Of a stretch of 64,000 nucleotides of DNA, positions 28,022 to 37,671 are shown piece by piece; within the stretch, counting starts at the first letter, position 1, and every line of letters starts with the position of its first letter. A program made the position numbers and the translations under genes. The DNA comes from Bradyrhizobium canariense. Its GTDB lineage: Bacteria; Pseudomonadota; Alphaproteobacteria; Rhizobiales; Xanthobacteraceae. Under the pieces are notes generated by a model. The model was not told where the DNA came from. It saw nothing but the letters and a program-made list of their open reading frames with translations, and did not search any database. The stretch lies in contig NZ_VSST01000020.1 of assembly GCF_019402665.1 (NCBI RefSeq), positions 310,001 through 374,000 of the forward strand, in the 5' to 3' direction.

Positions 28022-29542
28022 CTAGTAATTCAGGCGCACGAGCACGTCGTTGGTGGCGAACGGGCTGGCGGGCGCATCGCAAGCGCCGCGTCGAGCGAAG
28101 ACGCAGGCCGGCTTGTCATCGCTCATCATCGCGCAACTTCGTTGCGAGAAATCCGCCGGCAGCTCGCTGGCCAGGCTCGCCGGGCCGATGATGCGGTTGA
28201 ACCCGGCCTGGTGCGTCTGCACCACAGCCGGAAGGCGTCCCTTGGCCAGGGGGTCGTCCCGATAAAAGGAATAGATCGGCTTGCGGGCCGCGAGCTGCCC
28301 GCGTCCGGGCACAAAGGGATAGTTGATCGCGTACAGGGCCAGACCGCAGGCTTCAGGCTCGGCCTCGAGCTCCGCCATCAGCTGGGCCACGCCGATGCCG
28401 CGCATCCAGTTGTCACGCATGATGAGCGTAGCGCCCGACAGACCGAGCGAGAGCAGCAGCCAGCCGCCACATACGACGGCGAGTGCCCGGGAGCGCCACG
28501 CGCTTTGCCGGCGCATCATCTCGACCCAATCGGCGGAGCCAAGCGCCGCCGCGATGATCAGCAGAGCGATCGACAGGAAAATGAAACGGTATTCCTTGTG
28601 CACGATCATGCTGTGAAACGCGACGTTCACGACGGCCGCGACGATCAGCAGGGGGGCATGTCGCCAGCCGCGCCAGAGCGCCAGCAGCATCAGCAGCGTC
28701 GCGCCCGACCACAGAATTGAAGCCTGCAGAACGTACGCGGCCGCCGGCGCGTCACCGAATTCCGATGCCCGGTCATGCAGGAGGTTTTGCTGAATATTCC
28801 GGACGAGCCACGCAAACGGCGCTGAGCCGTGGGCCAGGTCGAGGGCGCCGGACAGCGCCAGGACGATGCAAGCGCCCGCGACCAGCGCAATCGCGTTTCG
28901 CAGGTCGCGCCAGCACGCCGCCAACGCAAACACCGCACAAGCCGGTACATATTGAAAGCGCCAGACACAGGCGAGAGCAAGCAGTGCGCCTGCGGTGAAG
29001 AGCCGGTTTCGCGCGAGTTCGCCCGTCAGCAGATAGGCCGCCGGCAGGATCACGGCCGTCGCCAGCGGTTCGCTCAGCGTGTGGGGCGCGTAGTAGACCA
29101 GCTCAAACCAGACCGCGGCGGCAAACGCCGCGACGACGGCATGCGATCTGGAGATGCGTTCGCCGAAATGCCAGGCCGTCACGACGATCGACAACGAGGC
29201 AAGCCCGACCACCAGGCGAGGCACGACGAAGGCGCCCCACCCGCCCGGCGCAAGCCAGTCCCCCAGAGCGACCGGCCCTGCGAACAAGGTCGGCAGAAAC
29301 CAGCTCCGGATACCGTCGCGCCATTCCCAGGTGACGACCCCCTGGTGGCCAAGCAGGCGCCACGCCGGCTCGAGATATTGATACAGCTCGTCGACGTGAA
29401 CGATGTTCGGCCAGAAGGCGAGCGGCAGCCGGACTGCCGCAGCCAGCAGCAGCAATGCGCACAAGGCACCGTACCGCGTCGCGAAGCTCTCGGCTCTGAC
29501 GGCGGGCGCGATGTCGGGCAGAGCCGCGGCGCTGGTGGTCAT
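28022..29542 (-). CDS. GT22-like (ALG9/PIG-B family) membrane mannosyltransferase
   Basis: About 506 residues with 9-11 hydrophobic segments. The luminal/periplasmic acidic motif HVDELYQYLEPAWRL and the later HKEYRFIFLSIALL block correspond to the HxDExYQ..E and HKEERFL motifs of the GT22 family, which use polyprenyl-phosphate-sugar donors. Likely adds a mannose-type sugar to an envelope glycolipid or glycan; the acceptor is unknown. ATG 29542 overlaps the upstream gene's stop (ATGA). A longer frame exists but begins inside the neighbour. Confidence 0.8.
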   Translation of the reverse strand: MTTSAAALPDIAPAVRAESFATRYGALCALLLLAAAVRLPLAFWPNIVHVDELYQYLEPAWRLLGHQGVVTWEWRDGIRSWFLPTLFAGPVALGDWLAPGGWGAFVVPRLVVGLASLSIVVTAWHFGERISRSHAVVAAFAAAVWFELVYYAPHTLSEPLATAVILPAAYLLTGELARNRLFTAGALLALACVWRFQYVPACAVFALAACWRDLRNAIALVAGACIVLALSGALDLAHGSAPFAWLVRNIQQNLLHDRASEFGDAPAAAYVLQASILWSGATLLMLLALWRGWRHAPLLIVAAVVNVAFHSMIVHKEYRFIFLSIALLIIAAALGSADWVEMMRRQSAWRSRALAVVCGGWLLLSLGLSGATLIMRDNWMRGIGVAQLMAELEAEPEACGLALYAINYPFVPGRGQLAARKPIYSFYRDDPLAKGRLPAVVQTHQAGFNRIIGPASLASELPADFSQRSCAMMSDDKPACVFARRGACDAPASPFATNDVLVRLNY

Positions 29543-31062
29543 TGTCGTTTGGTGTCGCCGGCCAAACCGGAGTGGGGCCTGACGTAAACGGTCTCGTAAG
29601 CGCCGGTGTATTGCTCGCGCCAGCCTCGCCGCTTCACCAGAAACTGCCGCAGCTGTTCGTGCGCCTTGACCCACAGCACGGCGTCGATCCGGTATTTATC
29701 GAGCACCATGTCCCACGCGGCTTCGTCGATCTCCCAGCTCACCAGCTTGAAATAGTCGCGCAGCAAATCGTCCGGATAGGCGGTCGCGGCGCGACCATCG
29801 ACGAATGGTGGGACGGTGCCGTGCGTCGCGAAGATCAGGTAGCCGCCGACGTTCCAATTGTTCAGGACCCGCCGACCTGCGAGATGCTCTCGCAGATAGC
29901 CGGCATCTTCGCTCGACAGCATCGGCGGAAGCGCGAGCGCCGGCGCAACGCGCAAATAGACAATCGGCAGGGTGCCGAGACCGACGATGCCCGCGGCCAG
30001 CAACGGTCCACGCACGTCAAGCGCAGTGAGACGCCGAGGCAGCAAGCGGCTGAGGTGAAGCGCCATCGGTGCGGTCGAGAAGATGAAGAAGAAAGCGATG
30101 TACCTGAACTGATACAGCCCCAGAATCAGGAACAGCCAGGACATCAGTCTCGGCTCGAGCGGGATGGGCCTGGAATTTCTGTAGCGGAGCTCGAACGCGA
30201 CAAAGGCCAGCATGTACAGGATGCCGGGAATGCTGCCCGGCATTTCCATGTTGTGATAGTAGGACAGCCATTCGCCGATATTGCCCTGGACGAAGTGCCC
30301 CATCGTCGCGGCGGCACCGGCATAAATATTCCAGCCGAGCGGATTGACGAAGGTCGCGGCAAGGCACGCGATCCCCGCGAGAGCAAGGATCCTGAGGTCG
30401 GCCCAGGCCCCTCTGAGCACGGCGCCACCGCAGAAGACGCCGATCACGAAAAAGCCGAGCAGGAAACCGCCGTGCAGATTGGCCCAGAGCACCATCACCA
30501 GGGGAAGCACGAACCATCGCGTTCGTCGCAGGCATTCGCGATAGAAGACGACGCAGAACAACATCGTGCATGTATTCGGCGAGACCGCGAGATACATGTT
30601 CGGCGAAGCTTCGTAAGCGGGATAGAGCAGGCAGGCCAAGAAGACCGAAACGCAGACCGCGATCGCCGACGCGCCGTAGCCAAGAGAGATCGCGGTCAGG
30701 ATGCCGACGATCGCCGCGCCGCAGGCCACCGTCAGCAGGACGAGGCCGCCAAAGCCTACGTATTGAAATGTCGCACTGGCAAGCGCGTCCCAGAGCCAGG
30801 ACAGATTGAGCCATGGCTTGTCGCCATGGGTGAACGACCAGGGGTCCTGCAGCGGGATGGCGTTGCGTTCCCGGATGAGATCTCCGGCCGCCAGATGCCA
30901 GCCCAAATCGTAGTGACCGAGCAGAAGCGGCGCGTTCAAGACGTAGAACAGGCAGATGAAGGAGATCAGGAACAGATAAATCCCCGACCTCAGGAGGAAC
31001 GGGCTGATCGCGTTCGCAACCTTGTCGAATGCCGGCTCGTGCCAGATCTGGTGCTGATCCAC
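29539..31062 (-). CDS. GT-C-like polytopic membrane protein
   Basis: About 507 residues. Some 10 hydrophobic segments are followed by a soluble C-terminal domain (from about residue 360). Early loop YDLGWHLAAGDLIRERNAIPLQDPWSFT and late NNWNVGGYLIFATHG...FVDGRAATAYPDD resemble a widespread uncharacterised GT-C-like family. I prefer GTG 31062 (preceded by GGAAG); the frame is open to ATG 31179, giving 546 residues with an unusual charged N terminus. Overlaps the GT22-like gene by ATGA, so the two probably work together. Confidence 0.7.
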   Translation of the reverse strand: MDQHQIWHEPAFDKVANAISPFLLRSGIYLFLISFICLFYVLNAPLLLGHYDLGWHLAAGDLIRERNAIPLQDPWSFTHGDKPWLNLSWLWDALASATFQYVGFGGLVLLTVACGAAIVGILTAISLGYGASAIAVCVSVFLACLLYPAYEASPNMYLAVSPNTCTMLFCVVFYRECLRRTRWFVLPLVMVLWANLHGGFLLGFFVIGVFCGGAVLRGAWADLRILALAGIACLAATFVNPLGWNIYAGAAATMGHFVQGNIGEWLSYYHNMEMPGSIPGILYMLAFVAFELRYRNSRPIPLEPRLMSWLFLILGLYQFRYIAFFFIFSTAPMALHLSRLLPRRLTALDVRGPLLAAGIVGLGTLPIVYLRVAPALALPPMLSSEDAGYLREHLAGRRVLNNWNVGGYLIFATHGTVPPFVDGRAATAYPDDLLRDYFKLVSWEIDEAAWDMVLDKYRIDAVLWVKAHEQLRQFLVKRRGWREQYTGAYETVYVRPHSGLAGDTKRQ

Positions 31063-31265
31063 CGCTTCCCTCACGACAAAGCGAGCCCGATGGCTCCGCG
31101 CTCGCCGACGGCCGGATGCGAGCCTGCCGGCTGACTTAGGGCCAGTTTGTCTAAAGTGGGGTAAATTCGGATCGTGCAATCGAGGGGTTTGGCGGAATAA
31201 ATTCGGCTGGAGGGCGGGCTTCCGAAGCTTTCAAGCAGCTGTTTAGACTTGAAAATTCCAGCGTC

Positions 31266-31280
31266 CAATAATAGTTATTA
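31266..31280 (+). promoter_or_regulatory. Candidate parDE operator
   Basis: AATAA-TAG-TTATT inverted repeat (31267-31279) ends 24 bases before the parD ATG in an AT-rich patch. ParD-type antitoxins repress their own promoter at such sites. A TTGAAA (31249) may be a -35, but no convincing -10 was found. Confidence 0.35.
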
Positions 31281-31302
31281 GAGGTTGAACGGAGGTTCCG
31301 GT

Positions 31303-31560
31303 ATGGCTGTGAGCGCCGATTTAGGAGAGACGCTCGAGAGCGTGATGAACGAGCTCGTGGCGTCCGGTCGATACCATTCCAAGAGCGAGGTGCTGCGTGA
31401 GGGCGTACGCCTCGTCCAGGAAAGAGAGGCCAGGCTGGCCGCCCTGGACGCTTCGATTGCACGCGGACTCTCAGATGCCGACGCAGGCCGGACCAGAGCG
31501 GGCTCTGACGTGTTCGATCGGCTCGAAGCCAGATTGGCGGTCCAGACGGACGGCAAGTGA
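31303..31560 (+). CDS. parD: ParD-family antitoxin
   Basis: 85 residues. Ribbon-helix-helix N terminus (VSADLGETLESVMNELVASGRYHSKSEVLREGVRL, 3-38) binds the operator; the C-terminal half neutralises the toxin. ATG 31303 has GGAGG at 31291-31295; an in-frame TTG at 31285 precedes the ribosome site and is unlikely. Overlaps parE by GTGA. Confidence 0.93.
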   Translation: MAVSADLGETLESVMNELVASGRYHSKSEVLREGVRLVQEREARLAALDASIARGLSDADAGRTRAGSDVFDRLEARLAVQTDGK

Positions 31561-31856
31561 TCCTCACCGTCAGCGCCGAGGCAGAGGCCGATCTCGAACA
31601 GATCGTGGCGTATGTCGCGGAGCAAAGTCCTGCGAGCGCCCTCAAGCTCGTTCGCACGCTACGAGAAAAATGTGAGTCTTTGCTGGACGCCCCACGCGCC
31701 TATCCCTTGGTGCCGCGCTACGAGCAATTTGGTGTGCGCAGGGGTCCGTTCGGTCAATTTCTGATTTTCTATCGTGTGGGTGACGACGCGGTTGAGATCA
31801 TTCACATCCTCCACAGCGCGCGCGACTACGAGGCGTTGCTGTTCCCTGAGGAGTAG
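31557..31856 (+). CDS. parE: ParE/RelE-superfamily toxin
   Basis: 99 residues. RelE/ParE fold: SAEAEADLEQIVAYVAEQSPASALKLV, then RRGPFGQFLIFYRVGDDAVEIIHILHSARDYEALL, matching ParE rather than RelE. ParE toxins poison DNA gyrase. GTG start at 31557 overlapping parD. The frame is complete and the conserved C-terminal helix is present. Confidence 0.93.
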   Translation: MILTVSAEAEADLEQIVAYVAEQSPASALKLVRTLREKCESLLDAPRAYPLVPRYEQFGVRRGPFGQFLIFYRVGDDAVEIIHILHSARDYEALLFPEE

Positions 31857-31926
31857 TTCGCGATCGCCGCTTGCTCAACGTCGGGCAGATAGCCCGACAA
31901 GCAATTTCAATCGCTTAGGGAAAAGA

Positions 31927-32013
<87 letters not shown>

Positions 32014-32166
32014 ATGCCGGTTAGGCACGGAGGCGGTTACTACGGTTCGGTGACGCGGTTGTCAATTCATGCTTGAACCCCGCTTCGGGATGCGGATTGC
32101 GCATCGCAAACCGGCCCGATACAAGCCTGACGAGACGCACTCTTCCCGCAGGAACGGACCCCAGGA

Positions 32167-33141
32167 ATGGATCCCATGGCATCGAATCTGGACACGCTCG
32201 TCACGGTTTTCGGCGGATCGGGGTTTTTGGGCCGGAATGTCGTCCGCGCGCTGTGCCGGCGCGACTACCGGATCCGGGTCGCGGTGCGGCGGCCGGAGCT
32301 GGCCGGCTACCTCCAGCCGTCCGGCAAGGTCGGGCAGGTCCACACCGTGCAGGCCAACGTGCGCTATCCGGCCTCGATCGAGGCGGCGCTGCGTGATTCG
32401 CATGTCGTGATCAATCTGGTCGGCATCCTCGCCGAGGGCGGCGCGCAGAGTTTTGACGCCGTCCAGGCCAAGGGCGCCGAGACCATCGCCAAGGCGGCGG
32501 CCGCCGCCGGGGCACAATTGATCCATGTCTCGGCCATCGGCGCCGACGCGGAATCGCTCTCGCGCTATGCCAGGGCCAAGGCGGCCGGCGAAGCCGCAGT
32601 CCTGGCCGCGGTGCCGTCGGCCACGATCTTCCGCCCCTCCGTGATGTTCGGTCCCGAAGACCAGTTCACCAACCGCTTCGCGGCGCTGGCCCGGATGTCG
32701 CCGGTGCTGCCGCTGATCGGCGGCGACACCAAGATGCAGCCGGTCTATGTCGGCGACGTCGCCACCGCGGTCGCGGATGCCGTCGACGGCAAGGCCAAGA
32801 CGGGCGCAACCTACGAGCTCGGCGGCCCGGAAGTGCTGACCATGCGCGAGATCATCGAGGCCATTCTCGAGATTGCCGATCGCAAGCCGATGCTGATGCC
32901 GCTGCCGTTTGGCCTCGCCCGCTTCAAGGCCAACTTCCTGCAATTCGCGCCGGGCGCGCTGAAGCTGACGCCGGACCAGGTCACGCTGCTCGCGCGCGAT
33001 AATGTGGTGTCGGACGCGGCGAAGGCCGCTGGGCTAACGCTGGAAGGCCTCGGCATCACGCCCGACTCGCTTGAAGCGATCGCCCCGCAATATCTCTGGC
33101 GCTTCCGCGCCGCCGGGCAATTCCAGCGCAAGAGCGCGTAG
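32167..33141 (+). CDS. NDUFA9-like atypical SDR (NAD(P)-binding)
   Basis: 324 residues. Rossmann motif GGSGFLGRNVV near residues 16-26 (GxxGxxG variant). Body resembles complex I NDUFA9/39-kDa subunit homologues of alphaproteobacteria (VHTVQANVRYPASIEAALRDSHVVINLVGIL; PVYVGDVA). Alternative start ATG at 32176 (MASNLD) is equally plausible. A role in complex I or quinone metabolism is inferred from family only. Confidence 0.87.
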   Translation: MDPMASNLDTLVTVFGGSGFLGRNVVRALCRRDYRIRVAVRRPELAGYLQPSGKVGQVHTVQANVRYPASIEAALRDSHVVINLVGILAEGGAQSFDAVQAKGAETIAKAAAAAGAQLIHVSAIGADAESLSRYARAKAAGEAAVLAAVPSATIFRPSVMFGPEDQFTNRFAALARMSPVLPLIGGDTKMQPVYVGDVATAVADAVDGKAKTGATYELGGPEVLTMREIIEAILEIADRKPMLMPLPFGLARFKANFLQFAPGALKLTPDQVTLLARDNVVSDAAKAAGLTLEGLGITPDSLEAIAPQYLWRFRAAGQFQRKSA

Positions 33142-33150
33142 GTATTTTTC

Positions 33151-33286
33151 ACCTCTCCCCGCTTGCGGGGAGAGGTCGGATCGCCCTTGCGATCCGGGTG
33201 AGGGGGTACAGGTCCCACCGCGATCTCACGTGTGGAGAGAGGCCCCTCACCCCAACCCTCTCCCCGTAAGAACGGGGCGAGGGAGT
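33151..33286. repeat. Compound intergenic palindromic repeat
   Basis: CCTCTCCCC/GGGGAGAGG hairpin (33152-33174), GGATCG...CGATCC-type hairpin, and an inverted CTCACCCC-type end near 33247-33285 (CTCTCCCC...GGGG). Fills the gap between the SDR gene and convergent uppP. Related C/G-rich repeats occur at 39493, 42593, 43003, 52211 and 54616. Confidence 0.7.
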
Positions 33287-33359
33287 GCACCGCGGGCTTG
33301 GTGCGAATCTCACAGTCGCGAGAATCTCCGCTTCTTAGCGCGTCGACGTCCTCGGAAGT

Positions 33360-34166
33360 TTACCGCCCCAGCGCCAGCGCGATCAGGCCGAGCGTGCCGA
33401 CGATCACGCGCCACCAGGCGAACACCACGAAGCCGTGGCGAGTGACGTATTCCAGGAACGTCTTCACCACGATGATCGCGGTGACGAACGACACCACGAA
33501 GCCGATCGCGACGATGCCCATGTGGTCCATCGTCATCTCGGAGCGGTTCTTGTAGAAATCGTAGGCGAACGCGCCAATCATGGTGGGAATGGCGAGGAAG
33601 AACGAGAACTCCGCCGCCGCGCGCTTGTCGGCCCCCAGGAACATCGCCGCGACGATGCTGGCACCGGAGCGCGATACGCCCGGGATCATCGCGATGCACT
33701 GCGCGATGCCGATATAGAGATACATCAGCAGCGGAAACCGGGTGGCGTCGTGCTCGCGCGCCTTGAGATCGAGCTTATCGACCCAGAGCAGGATGGCGCC
33801 GCCGACGATCAGCGAGAAGCACACCACCCACGGATTGAACAGCATGCTCTTGATGTATTTGCCGGCGACGAGACCGACGACGACCGCGGGCAGGAACGCC
33901 ACCAGCACGCCGAGCACGAAGCGGCGCGCATAGGCGTCGCCCGTGAACATGCCGATTGCGACGTCCCACAATTTCTTGAAGTACAACACGACGATCGCGA
34001 GGATCGCGCCGAGCTGGATCAGGACCGTAAACGAATCCCAGAACGCGCCCTCGCCGAGATGGAAAAAGCGCTCCGCAAGCAGCAAATGGCCGGTCGAGGA
34101 TACAGGAAGGAACTCGGTCACACCCTCGATGATGCCGAGGATCACTGCCCGGATTGCATCTGACAT
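33360..34166 (-). CDS. uppP: UppP (BacA), undecaprenyl-diphosphatase
   Basis: 268 residues, seven to eight membrane segments. Recycles the C55-PP carrier for peptidoglycan and other envelope polymers. Signature motifs: GVTEFLPVSSTGHLLL and GVSRSGASI (PGVSRSG). ATG 34166 gives the canonical MSDAIRAVILGIIEGVTEFLP; the frame is open upstream but lacks family sequence. Confidence 0.95.
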   Translation of the reverse strand: MSDAIRAVILGIIEGVTEFLPVSSTGHLLLAERFFHLGEGAFWDSFTVLIQLGAILAIVVLYFKKLWDVAIGMFTGDAYARRFVLGVLVAFLPAVVVGLVAGKYIKSMLFNPWVVCFSLIVGGAILLWVDKLDLKAREHDATRFPLLMYLYIGIAQCIAMIPGVSRSGASIVAAMFLGADKRAAAEFSFFLAIPTMIGAFAYDFYKNRSEMTMDHMGIVAIGFVVSFVTAIIVVKTFLEYVTRHGFVVFAWWRVIVGTLGLIALALGR

Positions 34167-34336
34167 ATTTACGGTCCATTTCGGCTGGAAAAGCGGGGAT
34201 CTTCTCGCCCATCCGCTCCCTTGCTGCAATCGCAAAATGCGGCGTCGCGCCCTTGCTTCGCGGTTTTGAATGACTAGTGTGGCGCCGCACAAAACATTGA
34301 TGGATTCTTAAGCACCATCACATAGTCAAAGGCTTC

Positions 34337-35029
34337 ATGTTTACGCTGTTTCATCATCCGTTCTGCCCGCACTCGCGATTCATTCGCCTGATCGCGGGAG
34401 AATACGGGCTTGAGCTGAAGTTGATCGAAGAGCGCAGTTGGGAGCGGCGCGAAGCATTTCTGCTGCTCAATGCGGCGGGCACGACGCCCGTCCTGGTGGA
34501 CGACGAGCAGCCGCCGATCCCGGGCGCGGCGATCGTCGCCGAATATGTCGACGAGGCCTATGGCTCCGAGATGGGACTGAAGCGCCTGATGCCGGACACG
34601 ATCGGCGAGCGCGTCGAGGTCCGCCGGCTGATGGCCTGGTTCAACGAAAAGTTTTTCGAGGAAGTCTCTCACCCGCTCGTCACCGAGCGCATCTACAAGC
34701 GCTTCATGAGCGAGGACAACGGCGGCGGACCGCCCTCGGCCGACGTGATGCGCGCCGCCAAGGCAAATGTGCGCTATCATCTGGCCTATATCGGCTGGCT
34801 GGCGCAGACGCGTAATTTCCTCGCCGGCGACCGGCTCAGCTACGCGGATCTCGCCGCCGCGGCGCACCTCTCGGCGATCGACTATCTGGGCGACGTGCCA
34901 TGGAGCGAGGACGACGCGGCAAAGGCGTGGTACGCGCGGGTGAAATCCCGCCCCTCGTTCCGTCCGCTGTTGAGCGAATGGCTGGCCGGCGTGCCGGCGT
35001 CGCGGACCTACGTGGACCTGGACTTCTGA
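34337..35029 (+). CDS. Glutathione S-transferase family protein
   Basis: 230 residues. Thioredoxin-like N domain ([26 protein letters not shown]...[26 protein letters not shown]) and an all-helical C domain. The FCPHS motif has a single Cys, suggesting a Cys- or Ser-type GST. Substrate unknown. Overlaps the N-terminal part of queG; this GST-queG neighbourhood is common in Rhizobiales. Confidence 0.9.
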   Translation: MFTLFHHPFCPHSRFIRLIAGEYGLELKLIEERSWERREAFLLLNAAGTTPVLVDDEQPPIPGAAIVAEYVDEAYGSEMGLKRLMPDTIGERVEVRRLMAWFNEKFFEEVSHPLVTERIYKRFMSEDNGGGPPSADVMRAAKANVRYHLAYIGWLAQTRNFLAGDRLSYADLAAAAHLSAIDYLGDVPWSEDDAAKAWYARVKSRPSFRPLLSEWLAGVPASRTYVDLDF

Positions 35030-36168
35030 ATTCCGATCCGACCGAACTGAAGACGGCGCTTGCAAACGAGGCACGTGCGCTCGGCTTCGATTGCATCGGC
35101 ATCACGGAGCCCGGCACGATCGAAAGCGCCGGAAAGCATTTCCTCGAATTCATCGCATCCGGCGGCCATGGCGACATGGACTGGCTCGCCGCGCAGCCGG
35201 AGCGCCGGGTCGATCCGCGCGGGCTGTGGCAGGACGTGCGCAGCGTCATCATGCTCGGCGTCAACTACGGCCCCGACCAGGATCCGCTCGCGATCCTGCA
35301 ACAGCGCACGCGCGCGGCGATCTCGGTCTATGCGCAGGGCGACGACTATCACGACCTCATCAAGAAGCGCCTGAAGGCACTGGCGCGATGGCTGGTTGCG
35401 ACCTCAACTTGTGAGGTGAAGCCTTGCGAAGTGAAGGTGTTCGTCGACACCGCGGCCGTGATGGAGAAGCCGCTGGCGCAAGCCGCGCATCTGGGCTGGC
35501 AGGGCAAGCACACCAATCTGGTCTCGCGCGAATTCGGCTCCTGGCTGTTTCTCGGCGCGATCTACACCACGCTGGAACTGCCGCGCGACGACGCCGAGAT
35601 CGATCATTGCGGCTCGTGCCGGGCGTGCCTCGACATCTGCCCGACCGCCGCCTTCCCCGCGCCCTACAGGCTCGATGCAAGGCGATGCATCTCGTATCTC
35701 ACCATCGAGAACAAGGGACCGATCCCGCGCGAATTTCGCAAAAACATCGGCAACCGCATCTATGGCTGCGATGATTGCCTCGCCGCCTGCCCCTGGAACA
35801 AGTTCGCGCAGGAGGGCCGCGAGGCCAAGCTCGCCGCACGTGACGTTTTGCGCGCGCCGGGTCTCGCCGAGCTCGCACGGCTCGACGACGCTGCGTTTCG
35901 TGCGCTGTTCACGAAGTCTCCGGTCAAGCGCATCGGCCGCGAGCGCTTTTTGCGCAACGTGCTGATCGCGATCGGCAACTCCGGCGATGCGGCACTGGCG
36001 GACGAGGCGCGGCGATTGCTGGAGGATGAGAGCGCGCTGGTGCGCGGGGCTGCGGTGTGGGCGCTAGGGCAGTTGATGCCGCGGGATGAGTTCGAAACGA
36101 TCAGGACGAATGCGATTGCTGGCGAGCGCGACGAAAGCGTGCATGAGGAGTGGCGCACCGCCTCCTAG
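34978..36168 (+). CDS. queG: QueG, epoxyqueuosine reductase
   Basis: About 396 residues. Last step of queuosine tRNA modification, a cobalamin and [4Fe-4S] enzyme. Two ferredoxin-type clusters: [16 protein letters not shown] and [13 protein letters not shown]. The C-terminal HEAT-like region binds tRNA ([28 protein letters not shown]). The start is uncertain: family proteins begin close to residue ~17 here ([17 protein letters not shown]); ATG 34978 overlaps GST, while a CTG at 35026 would overlap its stop by four bases. Confidence 0.92.
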   Translation: MAGRRAGVADLRGPGLLNSDPTELKTALANEARALGFDCIGITEPGTIESAGKHFLEFIASGGHGDMDWLAAQPERRVDPRGLWQDVRSVIMLGVNYGPDQDPLAILQQRTRAAISVYAQGDDYHDLIKKRLKALARWLVATSTCEVKPCEVKVFVDTAAVMEKPLAQAAHLGWQGKHTNLVSREFGSWLFLGAIYTTLELPRDDAEIDHCGSCRACLDICPTAAFPAPYRLDARRCISYLTIENKGPIPREFRKNIGNRIYGCDDCLAACPWNKFAQEGREAKLAARDVLRAPGLAELARLDDAAFRALFTKSPVKRIGRERFLRNVLIAIGNSGDAALADEARRLLEDESALVRGAAVWALGQLMPRDEFETIRTNAIAGERDESVHEEWRTAS

Positions 36169-36177
36169 TTCCTCCGC

Positions 36178-36280
36178 TGTCATGCTCCGCGAAAGCGGGG
36201 CATCCAGTACGCCGCGGCGTCTCGACTGAACCACAGCCGTCTCGGAGTACTGGATCGCCCGGTCAAGCCGGGCGATGACA
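36178..36280. repeat. Palindromic repeat of the TGTCAT/ATGACA-ended family, copy 1
   Basis: 103 bases bounded by TGTCAT and ATGACA. Contains CCGCGAAAGCGGGGCATCCAGTA, later TACTGGATCGCCCGG/CCGGGCGATGAC: GTACTGGAT is the inverse of ATCCAGTAC. A sister copy lies at 37672-37772. Located between queG and the thioesterase. Confidence 0.8.
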
Positions 36281-36369
36281 CCGTTGTTGTGATGAGAGCG
36301 CTTCGCGCCTCCTCACCATGAGGATTGAGCATCTTGATTTCCCCGCAGCTTCCCGCAAAGTCGCGCGTC

Positions 36370-37167
36370 ATGACAAACATGCCTTTCTTCACCCGCGACG
36401 GCGACACATTCCATCCGACGGAAGTCGCCAACGGCCCGTGGGATCCGAAATCGCTGCACGGACGCGTCATCATCGGCCTGCTCGGCTTCGCCATCGAGGA
36501 ACGCCATTCCGGCCCCGAATTCGTGCCGGCGCGGCTGACCGTCGATATGTTTCGGCTTCCGACCATCGACAAGCCGATCGAGATGACGACACGTCTGGTG
36601 CGCGACGGGATGCGCATCCGCGTCGTGGAAGCAGAGTTCTTATCCGGCGGCGTCGGCATGGCGCGCGCTTCGTGCCAGCTGTTGCGGCGAACGCAGAATC
36701 CGGACGGCAATGTCTGGTCGCCGCCGAACTGGGACGTGCCGAAGCCGGCCGACATTCCCAAGCCGACCGATCCCAGGCTCGGCATGAACGGCAAATGGAC
36801 CACGCGACCGATCGTCGGCCACATGGGCTCGCTCGGGCCACGAAAGCTCTGGATGAGCGAGGTGCGCGAGCTGGTCGCGGGCGTGCCGATGACGCCGTTC
36901 GTCCGTGTCGCTACCGGCGCAGACTTCGCCAGTCCGTTCGCCAACGCCGGCGACAAGGGGCTCGGCTACATCAACAGCGACGTCACGATCTATCTGCACC
37001 GCCTGCCGGTGACGAACTGGATCGGCTTCGACGTCGTGAACCACCAGGCCACCGATGGCGTCGCGATCGGCGAGTGCTGGCTCTATGACGAGCAGGGTCC
37101 GATCGGCACTGCCACGGTCGCGGCGCTGGCGCAGCGCAAGCCGATGCTAAATCCCTCGAAGCGGTAG
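36370..37167 (+). CDS. Acyl-CoA thioesterase-like (hotdog) protein
   Basis: 265 residues. Two hotdog-type halves of the TesB-like kind: HGRVIIGLLGFAIEERHSG...ARLTVDMFRLP, and a second half with SDVTIYLHRLP...VVNHQATDGVAIGECWLYDEQGPIGTATVAALAQR. Likely hydrolyses an acyl-CoA; substrate unknown. ATG 36370 chosen (MTNMPFFTRDGD); an upstream TTG at 36325 would add 15 residues. Confidence 0.82.
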   Translation: MTNMPFFTRDGDTFHPTEVANGPWDPKSLHGRVIIGLLGFAIEERHSGPEFVPARLTVDMFRLPTIDKPIEMTTRLVRDGMRIRVVEAEFLSGGVGMARASCQLLRRTQNPDGNVWSPPNWDVPKPADIPKPTDPRLGMNGKWTTRPIVGHMGSLGPRKLWMSEVRELVAGVPMTPFVRVATGADFASPFANAGDKGLGYINSDVTIYLHRLPVTNWIGFDVVNHQATDGVAIGECWLYDEQGPIGTATVAALAQRKPMLNPSKR

Positions 37168-37184
37168 GTGCGCAACAACGACGG

Positions 37185-37649
37185 CTAACCCAAATGCCGC
37201 TGCATTTCCGGCCGCGCCTTGAGTTCCGCGCCCTGCCTGGCGACGATCTTCGCGATTCTATCAGGTGCAAACTTCAAATCGACAAACGCCGGCGCGGTGT
37301 TGGCGACCTCGTGATAGCTGACGATCCTGCCGTCTCGAAGCGTCATGATCGCCACGCCCTCGAACATCGCCCGCGCGCCATTCGCCTCCGGCAAGGTCGA
37401 GCGATAGCTGAACGTGTAGCGCGCATAGAGCGTGGTGCTGTTCGATACCGGGTCGTGCATGTCCCAGCGGAAGTCGGTCGCCGTGCGGTAGAACCAGTCG
37501 TCGATCATCGCGGCGATCTTCTCGCGGCCGGCGAAGGCGCCATAGAACACGTCGTGATAGACGCCGTCCTCGGTGAAGAGATCCGCGAAGGCTTTTCCGT
37601 TGCGTTGTTCGACGGCGTCGCAGAAGGCGCGCAGCATGGCGGTGATCAT
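37185..37649 (-). CDS. SnoaL/NTF2-like protein
   Basis: 154 residues, single NTF2-like domain (LRAFCDAVEQRNGKAFADLFTEDGVYHDVFYGAFAGREKIAAMIDDWF). Such folds serve as small isomerases, hydratases or ligand binders; no specific function can be given. ATG 37649; convergent with the thioesterase (17 bases apart). An upstream open frame crosses a palindromic repeat and is not used. Confidence 0.85.
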   Translation of the reverse strand: MITAMLRAFCDAVEQRNGKAFADLFTEDGVYHDVFYGAFAGREKIAAMIDDWFYRTATDFRWDMHDPVSNSTTLYARYTFSYRSTLPEANGARAMFEGVAIMTLRDGRIVSYHEVANTAPAFVDLKFAPDRIAKIVARQGAELKARPEMQRHLG

Positions 37650-37671
37650 CGGCTTGTCTCCCTCTCTCTTC

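Noticed and set aside
29542..31134. 530-codon open frame antisense to the GT-C-like gene
   Set aside because: Hydrophilic antisense of a transmembrane gene; no motif.
33151..33286. CRISPR-like array
   Set aside because: The G/C-rich repeats are inverted palindromes without regular spacers; no cas genes nearby.
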